A DNA stretch of 64,000 nucleotides from Oceanospirillaceae bacterium (GTDB taxonomy: Bacteria; Pseudomonadota; Gammaproteobacteria; Pseudomonadales; Balneatricaceae), in contig DPHB01000026.1 in NCBI GenBank assembly GCA_003521845.1, forward strand, positions 116,488-180,487, in the 5' to 3' direction. The notes beneath the pieces are model-generated. The model was not told the origin of the DNA and made no database searches. It worked only from the letters and a program-made list of their open reading frames with translations. Shown here in pieces: positions 1 through 8,070 of the stretch. Positions within the stretch are counted from its first letter, which is position 1. Every line of letters begins with the position of its first letter. The translations under genes and the position numbers were made by a program.

Positions 1-498
1 GGCTTTCATCACCGCATCGGCTTCAATCTCAATACCGCGCAAACTGGCCGCCGAATCAGTCGTGAAGAACGGGTTACCGGTACCAGCAGAAAAAATCACC
101 ACATTGCCTTGCGATAAGTAAAGCATAGCATTGCGTCGGTCATAATGATCCACCACACCACTCATAGGTATAGCAGACATAACACGAGTTGTGATATTGG
201 AGCGCTCTAAGGCATCGCGCATAGCCAAGGCATTCATTACCGTGGCCAGCATACCCATATGGTCGCCCGTTACGCGATCCATACCAGCTTCGCTTAATGC
301 GGCACCACGAAACAAGTTACCGCCACCGATCACTAGACCCACCTGAACACCAATACCGACTAGCTGACCGATTTCTAAAGCCATACGATCCAAGACCTTG
401 GGATCAATACCAAAGTTCTCGTCACCCATTAGGGCCTCACCACTAAGCTTCAACAATATACGCTTGTAACGCGGCTGACGTTTATCGAACGCGGGCAT
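1..498 (-). CDS. pyrH: UMP kinase, C-terminus missing (runs off the window)
   Basis: Uridylate kinase phosphorylates UMP to UDP with ATP in pyrimidine nucleotide synthesis. About 166 N-terminal codons are present, starting MPAFDKRQPRY; the reading frame runs off the left edge, so the C-terminal part is missing. The phosphate-binding KLSGEALMG and the glycine-rich GGGNLFRG motifs of the amino acid kinase fold are visible. The ATG at 498 has a strong GGAGG about 8 bases upstream. It lies downstream of tsf on the same strand, the usual rpsB-tsf-pyrH order of bacteria, but a terminator and a repeat element separate it from tsf, so it may have its own promoter. No promoter was identified with confidence. 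Confidence 0.95.
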   Translation of the reverse strand, partial: MPAFDKRQPRYKRILLKLSGEALMGDENFGIDPKVLDRMALEIGQLVGIGVQVGLVIGGGNLFRGAALSEAGMDRVTGDHMGMLATVMNALAMRDALERSNITTRVMSAIPMSGVVDHYDRRNAMLYLSQGNVVIFSAGTGNPFFTTDSAASLRGIEIEADAVMKA

Positions 499-598
499 AA
501 TTTATCCTCCAGACAAAATCGGTGATCTATTCTACAAAACTTTTTGGCAAAACGCCTTAGCTGCCACCAACATTTTGTGCCATTTCCTACGATTCTTA

Positions 599-648
599 CT
601 GTAAGTCTGACTTCAGTCCGACATGTCGATTTGAAAACCGACCTACAG
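599..648. repeat. Dispersed palindromic element, family B copy 1
   Basis: About 50 bp bounded by imperfect inverted ends CTGTAAGTC and GACCTACAG. The inside carries GTCTGACTTCAG and GTCCGACATGTCG motifs. A related, longer copy lies at 13960-14029, which shares the GACCTACA end and the CTGAAGTCTGAC motif on the opposite strand. It sits between tsf and pyrH and encodes nothing visible. Confidence 0.6.
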
Positions 649-665
649 ACTAGTTTTTAACAGCT

Positions 666-700
666 AAAAAAAAGGCGCCGATTTAATCGACGCCTTTTCT
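666..700 (-). terminator. Rho-independent terminator after tsf
   Basis: On the minus strand AAAAGGCG pairs with CGCCTTTT around an inner CGAT/ATCG helix, followed by a run of eight T. It begins 13 bases beyond the tsf stop codon and should separate tsf from pyrH transcription at least in part. Confidence 0.85.
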
Positions 701-712
701 GTAAAGAGTTAA

Positions 713-1570
713 TTAACCCTTCAACTGTGCAGCTACTTCAGCAGCAAAATCAACTTCTTCAATCTCGATACCTTCACCTACTTCCAAACGTACGAAAGAA
801 GTGACTTCAGCACCAGCTTGCTTGGCAAGATCACCAACTTTAACGTCAGGATTCTTAACAAAAGGCTGCTCTACTAGGCTATTTTCAGCCAAGAACTTGT
901 TGATACGACCAACCATCATCTTTTCGATGATAGCATCTGGCTTGCCAGCCATGTCTGGCTGCGCCTTGATGATCTCTTCTTCTTTAGTCAATTCTTCAGC
1001 AGGCATATCGTCACGAGAGTTAACACGTGGATTTACAGCAGTAACGTGCATAGCAATGTCTTTCGCCAATTCTGCATCACCAGCAGTCATGGAAACCAAA
1101 GCACCAATCTTGCTGTTGCTGTGTACATAAGCACCAACGTTAGCACCTTCAATAAGCACGGAACGACGAGGAGTGATGTTTTCGCCAATCTTTTGAACTA
1201 GCGCTTCACGTACAGAGTCCAACTCAGCAGCGATAGGCGCCATGTCCGTTGCTTTAGCAGCAAAAGCCGCGTCGGCTACTTGATCAACGAAAGCCAAGAA
1301 ACCAGCATCACGTGCCGCAAAATCAGTTTCGGAGTTCACTTCAACCATTACCGCGTAAGAGTTGTCAGCAGCGATACGTACAGCCACAACACCTTCAGCA
1401 GCAGTACGACCAGCTTTCTTAGCTGCCTTCATGCCACTGCTTTTACGCAAGTCTTCGATTGCTACTTCAATGTCACCACCAGCAGCAGTCAACGCTTTTT
1501 TACAATCCATCATGCCCAAACCAGTGCGGTCGCGCAGTTCTTTTACCATAGTTGCAGAGATAGCAGCCAT
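713..1570 (-). CDS. tsf: Translation elongation factor Ts
   Basis: EF-Ts is the nucleotide exchange factor that recycles EF-Tu from the GDP to the GTP form. The 285-residue product has the family N-terminus MAAISATMVKELRDRTG, then MMDCKKAL, and the core NSETDFAARD motif near residue 80 that contacts EF-Tu. Length is normal for proteobacteria. The ATG at 1570 has GAGGATC upstream. It follows rpsB on the same strand across 164 bases that contain a strong hairpin terminator, so expression probably relies on partial read-through or on a promoter not recognised here. Confidence 0.97.
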   Translation of the reverse strand: MAAISATMVKELRDRTGLGMMDCKKALTAAGGDIEVAIEDLRKSSGMKAAKKAGRTAAEGVVAVRIAADNSYAVMVEVNSETDFAARDAGFLAFVDQVADAAFAAKATDMAPIAAELDSVREALVQKIGENITPRRSVLIEGANVGAYVHSNSKIGALVSMTAGDAELAKDIAMHVTAVNPRVNSRDDMPAEELTKEEEIIKAQPDMAGKPDAIIEKMMVGRINKFLAENSLVEQPFVKNPDVKVGDLAKQAGAEVTSFVRLEVGEGIEIEEVDFAAEVAAQLKG

Positions 1571-1692
1571 TGTAAGATCCTCGATAATCTAAAGTTAAGC
1601 TTTGGCAACAGGTACATAAACCCAGTGCCAGAATTCTTGTGCCTCACCAGCCTTGTGAGCAGGGTCGAACTAATATCGAAATAGGCAGTTCC

Positions 1693-1720
1693 AAAAAAAG
1701 GGAGCTAGGCTCCCTTTTTT
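1693..1720 (-). terminator. Hairpin terminator between rpsB and tsf
   Basis: GGGAGC (1700-1705) pairs with GCTCCC (1709-1714) over a three-base loop, with a seven-base A run and a six-base T run on the two sides, so it can act in both directions. It lies 15 bases after the rpsB stop and probably sets the S2 to EF-Ts ratio by partial termination. Confidence 0.8.
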
Positions 1721-1734
1721 ATAAAGCGTAGCGA

Positions 1735-2481
1735 TTAAGCTTCGGCTTCAGCAGCTGCTTCTTCAGCAACTTCAACAAACTCACCAGCAGCAGTGCCAGC
1801 GGCGTTTTGGCCAGCTGCACAGGCATCAGCCATTGCGCTTACGTAAATCTGGATAGCACGCAAAGCGTCATCGTTACCAGGAATTACGTAGTCAATGCCG
1901 TCTGGGTTGCTATTAGTATCAACGATACCGATAACAGGGATACCCAACTTGTTGGCTTCGTTTACAGCGATACGCTCGTGATCAACGTCAACAACAAATA
2001 GTGCGTCTGGAAGACCACCCATATCCTTGATGCCGCCGATGGAACGTTCTAGCTTTTCCATCTCACGTTGACGCATTAGCGCTTCTTTCTTGGTCAACTG
2101 CTCGAAAGTACCGTCTTTAGCTTGACCTTCTAGATCACGGAAACGACGGATAGACTGACGAATAGTCTTATAGTTGGTAAGCATACCACCCAACCAGCGG
2201 TGGTTTACGTAAGGCATGCTTACGCGGTCTGCTTGCTCTTTGATCACCTTAGCGGCGGCGCGCTTGGTACCAACGAACAAAACCTTGTTCTTGTTGGCAG
2301 CCATGTTTTGCACGATAGCAAGAGCTTCATTCAACGCAGGAACAGTTTGGTCCAGGTTGATGATATGAATTTTATTGCGAGCACCAAAGATGTACTGACC
2401 CATTTTTGGGTTCCAGTAACGAGTTTGGTGACCGAAGTGGGCGCCAGCTTTAAGCAGGTCGCGCATTGCTACTTGAGTCAT
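1735..2481 (-). CDS. rpsB: 30S ribosomal protein S2
   Basis: S2 is a late-assembling 30S subunit protein needed for S1 binding. The product is 248 residues when started at the ATG at 2481, giving MTQVAMRDLLKAGAHFGHQ, the family N-terminus. An upstream in-frame start would add 35 residues that do not resemble S2 and overlap the leader, so it was not used. Visible hallmarks include HFGHQTRYWNPKM, FVGTKRAA and NHRWLGGMLTN. The C-terminus is an Ala/Glu-rich tail. It heads rpsB-tsf-pyrH and is divergent from map, the common gammaproteobacterial layout. Expression is probably controlled through the leader and a growth-rate-controlled promoter. Confidence 0.97.
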   Translation of the reverse strand: MTQVAMRDLLKAGAHFGHQTRYWNPKMGQYIFGARNKIHIINLDQTVPALNEALAIVQNMAANKNKVLFVGTKRAAAKVIKEQADRVSMPYVNHRWLGGMLTNYKTIRQSIRRFRDLEGQAKDGTFEQLTKKEALMRQREMEKLERSIGGIKDMGGLPDALFVVDVDHERIAVNEANKLGIPVIGIVDTNSNPDGIDYVIPGNDDALRAIQIYVSAMADACAAGQNAAGTAAGEFVEVAEEAAAEAEA

Positions 2482-2650
2482 AATTATTCCTAATATATGG
2501 GTTAGGCCTCCACAAACCCTTGTCCTGCAACTCTGCGAGCTATCAAGACCATATCCAAATCGGTGACTTTCGCAAGTCGCCAACACCCAAGGATATGTGC
2601 CGGTTTGTGTGTGACGTTAAGTTTATTTGCCTGACCTTATAGATTCAGGC
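2482..2650 (-). promoter_or_regulatory. Putative rpsB leader (S2 autoregulatory type)
   Basis: About 170 bases separate the predicted transcription start from the rpsB ATG. The minus strand carries GTGGAGGCCTAACCC (2499-2513), in which GGGTT and AACCC can close a small hairpin just upstream of the start codon, and a distal hairpin GGCGACTTGCGAAAGTC. A structured leader at this position (the t44/rpsB leader class) is known in gammaproteobacteria. The match here is by position and short motif only. Confidence 0.5.
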
Positions 2651-2656
2651 GCGCGA

Positions 2657-2684
2657 ATTATATCGCAATTAATTTAGAAAGCAA
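2657..2684 (-). promoter_or_regulatory. rpsB promoter with GC-rich discriminator
   Basis: Minus strand -35 TTGCTT (2679-2684), 16-base spacer and a perfect -10 TATAAT (2657-2662). The bases between -10 and the likely start are TCGCGCGCC, the GC-rich discriminator typical of promoters under stringent (ppGpp/DksA) control. Confidence 0.7.
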
Positions 2685-2867
2685 AGCCAATATCAAAACC
2701 ATTGAGAACAAAGTGCCTCGTTATTCCAACACCTTCCTAACCAACAACCGCCACCTGTTTTGCATCTGCTTTGACAGGGTCAATTTACAGACTCAACACG
2801 ACACAAGCAGAGGCAAACCCCATATCAAAGACCCCATAACAATTGTGGCCTAATAATTGGGGCTTTC

Positions 2868-2876
2868 TGTTATACT
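2868..2876 (+). promoter_or_regulatory. Extended -10 promoter for map
   Basis: TG-T-TATACT (2868-2876) forms an extended -10 element about 36 bases before the map ATG. No good -35 box is seen at the right spacing, as is usual for extended -10 promoters. Confidence 0.45.
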
Positions 2877-2911
2877 GCATGCAAATATTCAACCTGCTGT
2901 TATCTAAGCTC

Positions 2912-3679
2912 ATGACTATCATTATTAAAACCCCCGAACAGATCGAAAAAATGCGCATCGCCGGCCGCCTAGCTGCCGAAGTACTGGAAATGATTGAACC
3001 CCATGTAAAACAAGGGGTAACTACCAATGAAATCAATCAAATCTGCCATGACTATATAGTAGACGTACAGGGTGCCATCCCCGCACCTCTAAACTACCAT
3101 GGTTTTCCTAAATCCATTTGCACATCGGTTAACCACGTAGTATGTCATGGCATCCCTAACGATAAGCCTTTGAAAAGTGGCGATGCCATTAACATTGACA
3201 TCACGGTGATTAAAGACGGTTACCACGGCGATACCAGCAAGATGTTTACCATCGGTAAAACACCAGCCCACGCTCAGCGCTTAATCGATATTACCTATGA
3301 ATGTATGAACATGGGTATTGAAATGGTGAAGCCGGGCGCCCGCTTGGGCGATATTGGCGCCGTGATCCAAAAGCATGCGGAAGCGCATCACTACTCCGTA
3401 GTACGTGAATACTGCGGCCATGGCATTGGCGAAGGCTTCCATGAAGAGCCACAAGTATTGCACTATGGCCAAGCAGGCACAGGCGTAGAACTGAAGCCAG
3501 GCATGATCTTTACCATCGAACCCATGGTAAACGCTGGCAAACGTCACGTTAAATTACTTAAGCGTGACGGCTGGACTGTTGAAACTACGGACAAGCGCCT
3601 TTCTGCGCAGTTTGAACACACTATCCTGGTGACACCAACAGGCTACGAGAACCTGACTCTTAGGAACGAAGAGAAGTAG
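2912..3679 (+). CDS. map: Type I methionine aminopeptidase
   Basis: Removes the initiator methionine from nascent proteins. The 255-residue product starts MTIIIKTPEQIEKMR at 2912; an earlier in-frame ATG would add 23 residues encoded by the promoter region and was rejected. Metal ligands of the pita-bread fold are visible: Asp in NIDITVIKDGYHGDTS, His in GHGIGEGFHEEP, Glu in FTIEPMV and Glu in QFEHTILVT. VCHGIPND carries the substrate-site histidine. Divergent from rpsB and followed by glnD after 44 bases, so map and glnD probably share a transcript. Confidence 0.96.
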   Translation: MTIIIKTPEQIEKMRIAGRLAAEVLEMIEPHVKQGVTTNEINQICHDYIVDVQGAIPAPLNYHGFPKSICTSVNHVVCHGIPNDKPLKSGDAINIDITVIKDGYHGDTSKMFTIGKTPAHAQRLIDITYECMNMGIEMVKPGARLGDIGAVIQKHAEAHHYSVVREYCGHGIGEGFHEEPQVLHYGQAGTGVELKPGMIFTIEPMVNAGKRHVKLLKRDGWTVETTDKRLSAQFEHTILVTPTGYENLTLRNEEK

Positions 3680-3723
3680 CCAACAAAACACACTCAGGAT
3701 ATAGATAATAAGGAGACAGGGTT

Positions 3724-6435
3724 TTGAATCCCAAGCAATATGTCAGCGCAGCATTACGCAAAACCATTTTTGATAGCGAGCAGGTAAAAGCCGACATTCA
3801 AGCCCAGCAAGTCCCCGTCACAAGCATACTCAAACAAGCCTTAAATGCCGGCACGGACCACCTAGACGAGTTATTTCGCGCCACTCAACATGAGCGTATA
3901 GTAGAACTTGTCTACGCTCGCGCCTGGCTAACAGACCGCTTCCTATACCTGCTCTGGCATCAATTCAACTGGCCGCCAGGCGCAGCCCTCATTGCCGTAG
4001 GTGGCTATGGCCGCGGCGAACTTCATCCCCATTCTGATATTGACCTGCTAGTCTTAATTGATGACCAGGAAGCACCCGAAACCTGGGAACACAGTGCGCA
4101 ACAATTTGTCACCGCCTTGTGGGACTTGGGTGCCGTTATTGGCAGTAGTGTACGTACTTATAAAGAGTGCCAAGAACAAGCCCGGGGCGATATCACCATT
4201 GCCACTAATCTCATTGAATCTCGCACTATTACCGGCAAGTCGCCTCTACGCAGACAACTATTTCGCTGGCTAATGACGGATGACGCTTGGACCGATGAAG
4301 CCTTTTACAAGGCCCGTGTTAAGGCCCAGCAAGAACGCCACAAGCGCACTAACGAAACCGAATACAATTTGGAACCCAATCTTAAAACATCGCCAGGTGG
4401 ATTGCGTGACATTCAAACCATCACCTGGATTGGTAAACGCCACTTTGGCCTGCGCTACATGCGCGACCTCTACCAACACGATTTTATTACCGAAGACGAA
4501 CTTGGCTTTTTCTACCGTGCCATCGACTACTTGTGGACTATTCGCTACGCTTTGCACCTGCAAAACAAACGCCCCGAAGACCGCTTACTATTTGACCAAC
4601 AACGCAAACTTGCCGCAGCTTTTGACTACCAAGACAACGACAAGGCGCTAGCTGTCGAACAGTTTATGCGTAAGTACTACCGTGTTGCCATGCGCCTGGC
4701 TGAACTCAACCAAACTTTATTGCAACTGTTTGACCAAGCCATTTTGCGAGCTAATCTACCTGACGTGATCGTACACGTTAACCGTCGTTTTGAAATTCGT
4801 AATGGGCTATTAGAAACCAAACACGACAAGGTATTTCTACAGCAACCTTTTGCCCTCATGGAAGCCTATGTCATCTTGGCCCAGCACCCAGATTGCTCTG
4901 CCATTGGTGCCGCTACCCAGCGCTTAATCCGTAGTCACCGTCCATTGATGGACGCAAAACTACGCAAGGACATTCGCGTTAACAGCTTGTTCATGGAGCT
5001 GCTACGCTCCCCTAAGCGTATGTCCCACACCCTAATCGACATGCAACGCATTGGTTTACTAGCCTGCTACTTGCCAGCTTTTAGCCATATTACTGGACAG
5101 ATGCAACACGACCTGTTCCATATTTATACGGTAGACGCTCACACCATGAAGGTGGTGAAGCGCATGCGGGAGATGCTACTCAGCAGGGACCGCGAACGCT
5201 TCCCCCTTGCTACCCGTATCGTGCACGAACTACCCAAAATAGAACTGCTCTATATTGCTGGCCTTTATCATGACATAGCTAAAGGCAAAGGTGGTGACCA
5301 TTCCAAGTTAGGTGCCGAAGAGGTGAAAGATTTCTGCCTCCAACATCATCTTGGCCAATGGGATACCAACCTTGTAAGCTGGCTAGTGCGCAACCATCTA
5401 CTGATGTCCATGACAGCCCAGAAGCGTGATATTGGTAGCCCGGAAGTTATCTATGAATTTGCTGCCCTCATGGGTGATGAGCTACATCTGGACTATTTGT
5501 ACGTGATGACCGTATGCGATATCTACGCCACTAATCCGGAACTGTGGAACAACTGGCGCGCCTCCCTTTTGCGTCAGCTATACACAGAAACTAACCGCGT
5601 ATTGCGTTTGGGACTAGATTTAGACACACCTATCGATCACGACAGTTTAATTGAACAAACACAAATAGACGCACGCAAGCTATTGCTAGAAAAGCGCCTT
5701 AATCCCGCTGCCGTACAAAACCTATGGAACCAGCTGGGCGACGACTACTTTATACGTGAGCGTGCCGCCACAGTAGCCTGGCATACTCGCCTGATTATAA
5801 GCCACCAAGTTGACACGCCCTTGGTGACCATTAGCGAGTACAGCTTTAATGACTTTGAAGGCGGTAGCCAGATCTTTGTTTACACCAAAGACCAGCCCAA
5901 CTTATTTGCCGCCATGTGCGCCATTATTGGCCAGTTAAACTTGAACATCTTCGATGCGCGCATTATCACCACCGACGATGGCTATAGTATGGATACCTTT
6001 GTGGTATTGGACCAAGAAGGTCAAACTCTCGATGCCACGGTAGAAATTCGCCAAAAATTGCAAGAAAAACTCACTCAAGCCCTACAGCACCCAAAAGATT
6101 TTGCTTATCTAGTACAGCAACGCACACCACGCTTGCACAAGCTATTTGCCATACCAACACAGGTAAACATCACCAACCCAGAAGGCTTTAGTTGGACCCG
6201 TGTTGAACTTATCTGTTCTGACCGCCCTGGCTTGTTAGCCCAAGTAGGCCTAGTATTTATGCGTATGGGTATTAGCATTCAAAAGGCCAAGATTCAGTCC
6301 ATGGGTGAACGCGTAGAAGACGTGTTCTTTATCACCGATATGGACGGTGAACGCATTACAGATCTAGAGTTTGTGCAGTGCTTACAGGAACAGATTAGCT
6401 CGGAATTGGATAGTCATATTAATCAAACGCAGTAA
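3724..6435 (+). CDS. glnD: Bifunctional uridylyltransferase / uridylyl-removing enzyme (PII)
   Basis: GlnD senses glutamine and adds or removes UMP on PII proteins, setting nitrogen control. The 903 residues contain a nucleotidyltransferase site GGYGRGELHPHSDID near residues 93-107 with both catalytic Asp residues, an HD-type uridylyl-removing domain with LYHDIAKGKGGDHS near residue 515, and two C-terminal ACT domains starting near 713 and 825, the second with SDRPGLLAQVGL. The start is TTG at 3724, supported by AAGGAG about 9 bases upstream and by family length. The TTG start may keep expression low. Repeat element A1 follows the stop codon. Confidence 0.96.
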   Translation: MNPKQYVSAALRKTIFDSEQVKADIQAQQVPVTSILKQALNAGTDHLDELFRATQHERIVELVYARAWLTDRFLYLLWHQFNWPPGAALIAVGGYGRGELHPHSDIDLLVLIDDQEAPETWEHSAQQFVTALWDLGAVIGSSVRTYKECQEQARGDITIATNLIESRTITGKSPLRRQLFRWLMTDDAWTDEAFYKARVKAQQERHKRTNETEYNLEPNLKTSPGGLRDIQTITWIGKRHFGLRYMRDLYQHDFITEDELGFFYRAIDYLWTIRYALHLQNKRPEDRLLFDQQRKLAAAFDYQDNDKALAVEQFMRKYYRVAMRLAELNQTLLQLFDQAILRANLPDVIVHVNRRFEIRNGLLETKHDKVFLQQPFALMEAYVILAQHPDCSAIGAATQRLIRSHRPLMDAKLRKDIRVNSLFMELLRSPKRMSHTLIDMQRIGLLACYLPAFSHITGQMQHDLFHIYTVDAHTMKVVKRMREMLLSRDRERFPLATRIVHELPKIELLYIAGLYHDIAKGKGGDHSKLGAEEVKDFCLQHHLGQWDTNLVSWLVRNHLLMSMTAQKRDIGSPEVIYEFAALMGDELHLDYLYVMTVCDIYATNPELWNNWRASLLRQLYTETNRVLRLGLDLDTPIDHDSLIEQTQIDARKLLLEKRLNPAAVQNLWNQLGDDYFIRERAATVAWHTRLIISHQVDTPLVTISEYSFNDFEGGSQIFVYTKDQPNLFAAMCAIIGQLNLNIFDARIITTDDGYSMDTFVVLDQEGQTLDATVEIRQKLQEKLTQALQHPKDFAYLVQQRTPRLHKLFAIPTQVNITNPEGFSWTRVELICSDRPGLLAQVGLVFMRMGISIQKAKIQSMGERVEDVFFITDMDGERITDLEFVQCLQEQISSELDSHINQTQ

Positions 6436-6456
6436 TACCTAAAAACCACCATATTT

Positions 6457-6517
6457 GGGGTCAGAGGGCCTGCCCCATGAGTGCAGCGAATGCCTTGGGT
6501 ACCTAAGGTCTGACCCC
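6457..6517. repeat. Core-and-arms palindromic element A1
   Basis: 61 bp bounded by perfect inverted ends GGGGTCAGA and TCTGACCCC. Inside lies a 38-bp core beginning GGGCCTGCCCCATGAG and ending CTTGGGTACC, shared with copies at 12610-12682 (35 of 38 bases) and 24843-24917. It lies between glnD and the YffB-like gene. The A4 palindrome at 8019-8043 has the same arms without the core. Confidence 0.8.
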
Positions 6518-6592
6518 GTTAATCCCACGTATCTAAATACTCTTTTTTTTGCTACCATCTGCGCTTCAATTTTAGCGCTGCGGAATTTTATC

Positions 6593-6943
6593 GTGACCAA
6601 CCTCACCATGCATGGCATTGCCAACTGTGACACCATCAAAAAAGCCAAAAAATGGCTCAATGAGGCCAACATAGATTTTCAATTTCGAGACTACAAAAAA
6701 CAACCACCTAGCCTAGCCGAGCTTGAATCTTGGTCTAACCTAGTCGGTTGGGAAACCCTATTAAATAAACGCGGCACCACCTGGCGTAAACTAGATCCTG
6801 CCTTACAGGCAGACCTAGACCAAGCCAAAGCGCTACAACTGTTGGCCGACAACCCCAGCATGATCAAGCGCCCCTTGTTGATCAAAGACGGTAACGCACT
6901 AGTCGGCTTTAAAGCCGCTGATTACGAAGAATTTAACGCATAA
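6593..6943 (+). CDS. YffB/ArsC-Spx family thioredoxin-fold protein
   Basis: A 116-residue member of the ArsC/Spx-like family usually called YffB, whose reaction is not firmly known. It has the family start (M)TNLTMHGIANCDTIKKAKKW, with a single Cys in NCDT at the redox position, and ends with IKRPLLIKDGNALVGF, the conserved substrate-side segment. The GTG at 6593 gives the usual length of about 118 residues. A longer in-frame ATG version begins inside repeat A1 and encodes an unrelated leader. No good Shine-Dalgarno is seen. The gene lies just upstream of dapD and dapE, a neighbourhood also seen in other gammaproteobacteria. Confidence 0.85.
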   Translation: MTNLTMHGIANCDTIKKAKKWLNEANIDFQFRDYKKQPPSLAELESWSNLVGWETLLNKRGTTWRKLDPALQADLDQAKALQLLADNPSMIKRPLLIKDGNALVGFKAADYEEFNA

Positions 6944-6965
6944 TAGTTTTTATCAGGAGATAAAC

Positions 6966-8003
6966 ATGAGCCACTTTAGTTTCGGTTTTGGTGTTGGCAC
7001 CCAGTCCAGCCAAGGTGAATGGTTGGAAGTATTCTACCCACATCCAGTATTGAACCCATGCGACAGCTTAGTTAAAGCCATTGCTGGTGTACTAGGTAGC
7101 GAAATGGCTACGGGCAATCACGCTGCACAAATCAACGCGCAACAAGCTAGCCAAATTTGTGAAGCCTTGCAAGCTATAGACCACGAAAGCCAAGCTCAGT
7201 GGTTACGTCAAGCGGCTGACGCCGGCCAGCCTATGGTTATCACTCTACTAGAAACTGACACTGGCCCAACTAGCACACCAGAAGTTTATTTGAAGCTGCA
7301 ATTGCTATCTGCGGGCAAGGTACAGCCACACGGCCAAGACCTTACTGGTATCTTCGGTTTGCTACCTAACGTTGCTTGGACCAACGAAGGCCCAGTTTCT
7401 ATTGACGACCTTACGCAGCGCCAAATGGATGCTCGTCTACGTGGCGCATGGCTACACGTTAACGCTGTAGACAAGTTCCCACGCATGGTGGATTACAAGG
7501 TACCTAAGGGTGTTCGCATTGGCGATGCTTCCCGCGTACGCTTGGGTGCCCACCTGTCCGAAGGCACCACAGTTATGCACGAAGGCTTTGTTAACTTCAA
7601 CGCTGGCACCTTGGGCCACGGTATGATCGAAGGCCGTATCTCCGCTGGCGTAGTAGTTGGTAACAACTCTGACCTAGGTGGCGGTTGCTCCACTATGGGC
7701 ACCTTGTCCGGTGGCGGTAAAGAAATCATTGCTGTTGGCGAAGAATGCTTGATCGGTGCTAACGCCGGTGTTGGTATTGCCCTAGGCGATCGCTGCATCG
7801 TGGAAGCTGGTTTGTATGTCACTGGTGGCACAAAGATCACTGTACTAGACAGCAACAACCAAGAAATTGGCACTGCCAAAGGCGTAGCCCTATCTGGTAA
7901 GAGCGACCTACTATTCCGCCGCAACTCCATGAGCGGCCGCGTAGAAGTGAAGCCAAACGGCGCAGCCGTAGAGCTGAATGACGCCCTACACAGCAACAAC
8001 TAA
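6966..8003 (+). CDS. dapD: Tetrahydrodipicolinate N-succinyltransferase (long form)
   Basis: Transfers succinyl from succinyl-CoA to tetrahydrodipicolinate in the succinylase branch of lysine and diaminopimelate synthesis. At 345 residues it is the long Pseudomonas-type DapD, not the 274-residue enteric form. The C-terminal half shows the hexapeptide pattern of a left-handed beta helix (RIGDASRVRLGAHLSEGTTV, GHGMIEGRISAGVVVGNNSD). The start has a clean AGGAGATAAAC ribosome site. It is separated from dapE by 67 bases that hold palindrome A4; the two genes act in the same pathway. Confidence 0.95.
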   Translation: MSHFSFGFGVGTQSSQGEWLEVFYPHPVLNPCDSLVKAIAGVLGSEMATGNHAAQINAQQASQICEALQAIDHESQAQWLRQAADAGQPMVITLLETDTGPTSTPEVYLKLQLLSAGKVQPHGQDLTGIFGLLPNVAWTNEGPVSIDDLTQRQMDARLRGAWLHVNAVDKFPRMVDYKVPKGVRIGDASRVRLGAHLSEGTTVMHEGFVNFNAGTLGHGMIEGRISAGVVVGNNSDLGGGCSTMGTLSGGGKEIIAVGEECLIGANAGVGIALGDRCIVEAGLYVTGGTKITVLDSNNQEIGTAKGVALSGKSDLLFRRNSMSGRVEVKPNGAAVELNDALHSNN

Positions 8004-8018
8004 TCTGTTGTAACTACC

Positions 8019-8043
8019 GGGGTCAGACCTTAGGTCTGACCCC
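8019..8043. repeat. Core-less palindrome A4
   Basis: Perfect 25-bp palindrome: 12-base arm GGGGTCAGACCT, one T, and the complementary arm AGGTCTGACCCC. The arms equal those of element A1, which differs by carrying the extra core. Without a T run it is not a typical terminator; it could stop RNA decay or thin transcription between dapD and dapE. Confidence 0.85.
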
Positions 8044-8070
8044 ATCTATAATCAAGCCAAAGATAAAACC

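Noticed and set aside
2482..2586. 35-residue N-terminal extension of ribosomal protein S2
   Set aside because: It is encoded by the structured leader and has no likeness to S2.
6455..6592. Upstream extension of the YffB-like gene from an ATG at 6455
   Set aside because: The extra 46 codons lie mostly in repeat A1 and do not resemble the family. The GTG at 6593 gives the normal length.
8019..8043. Palindrome between dapD and dapE as a terminator
   Set aside because: The stem is strong but there is no T run on either strand, and dapE downstream needs transcription. It matches the arms of a dispersed element instead.
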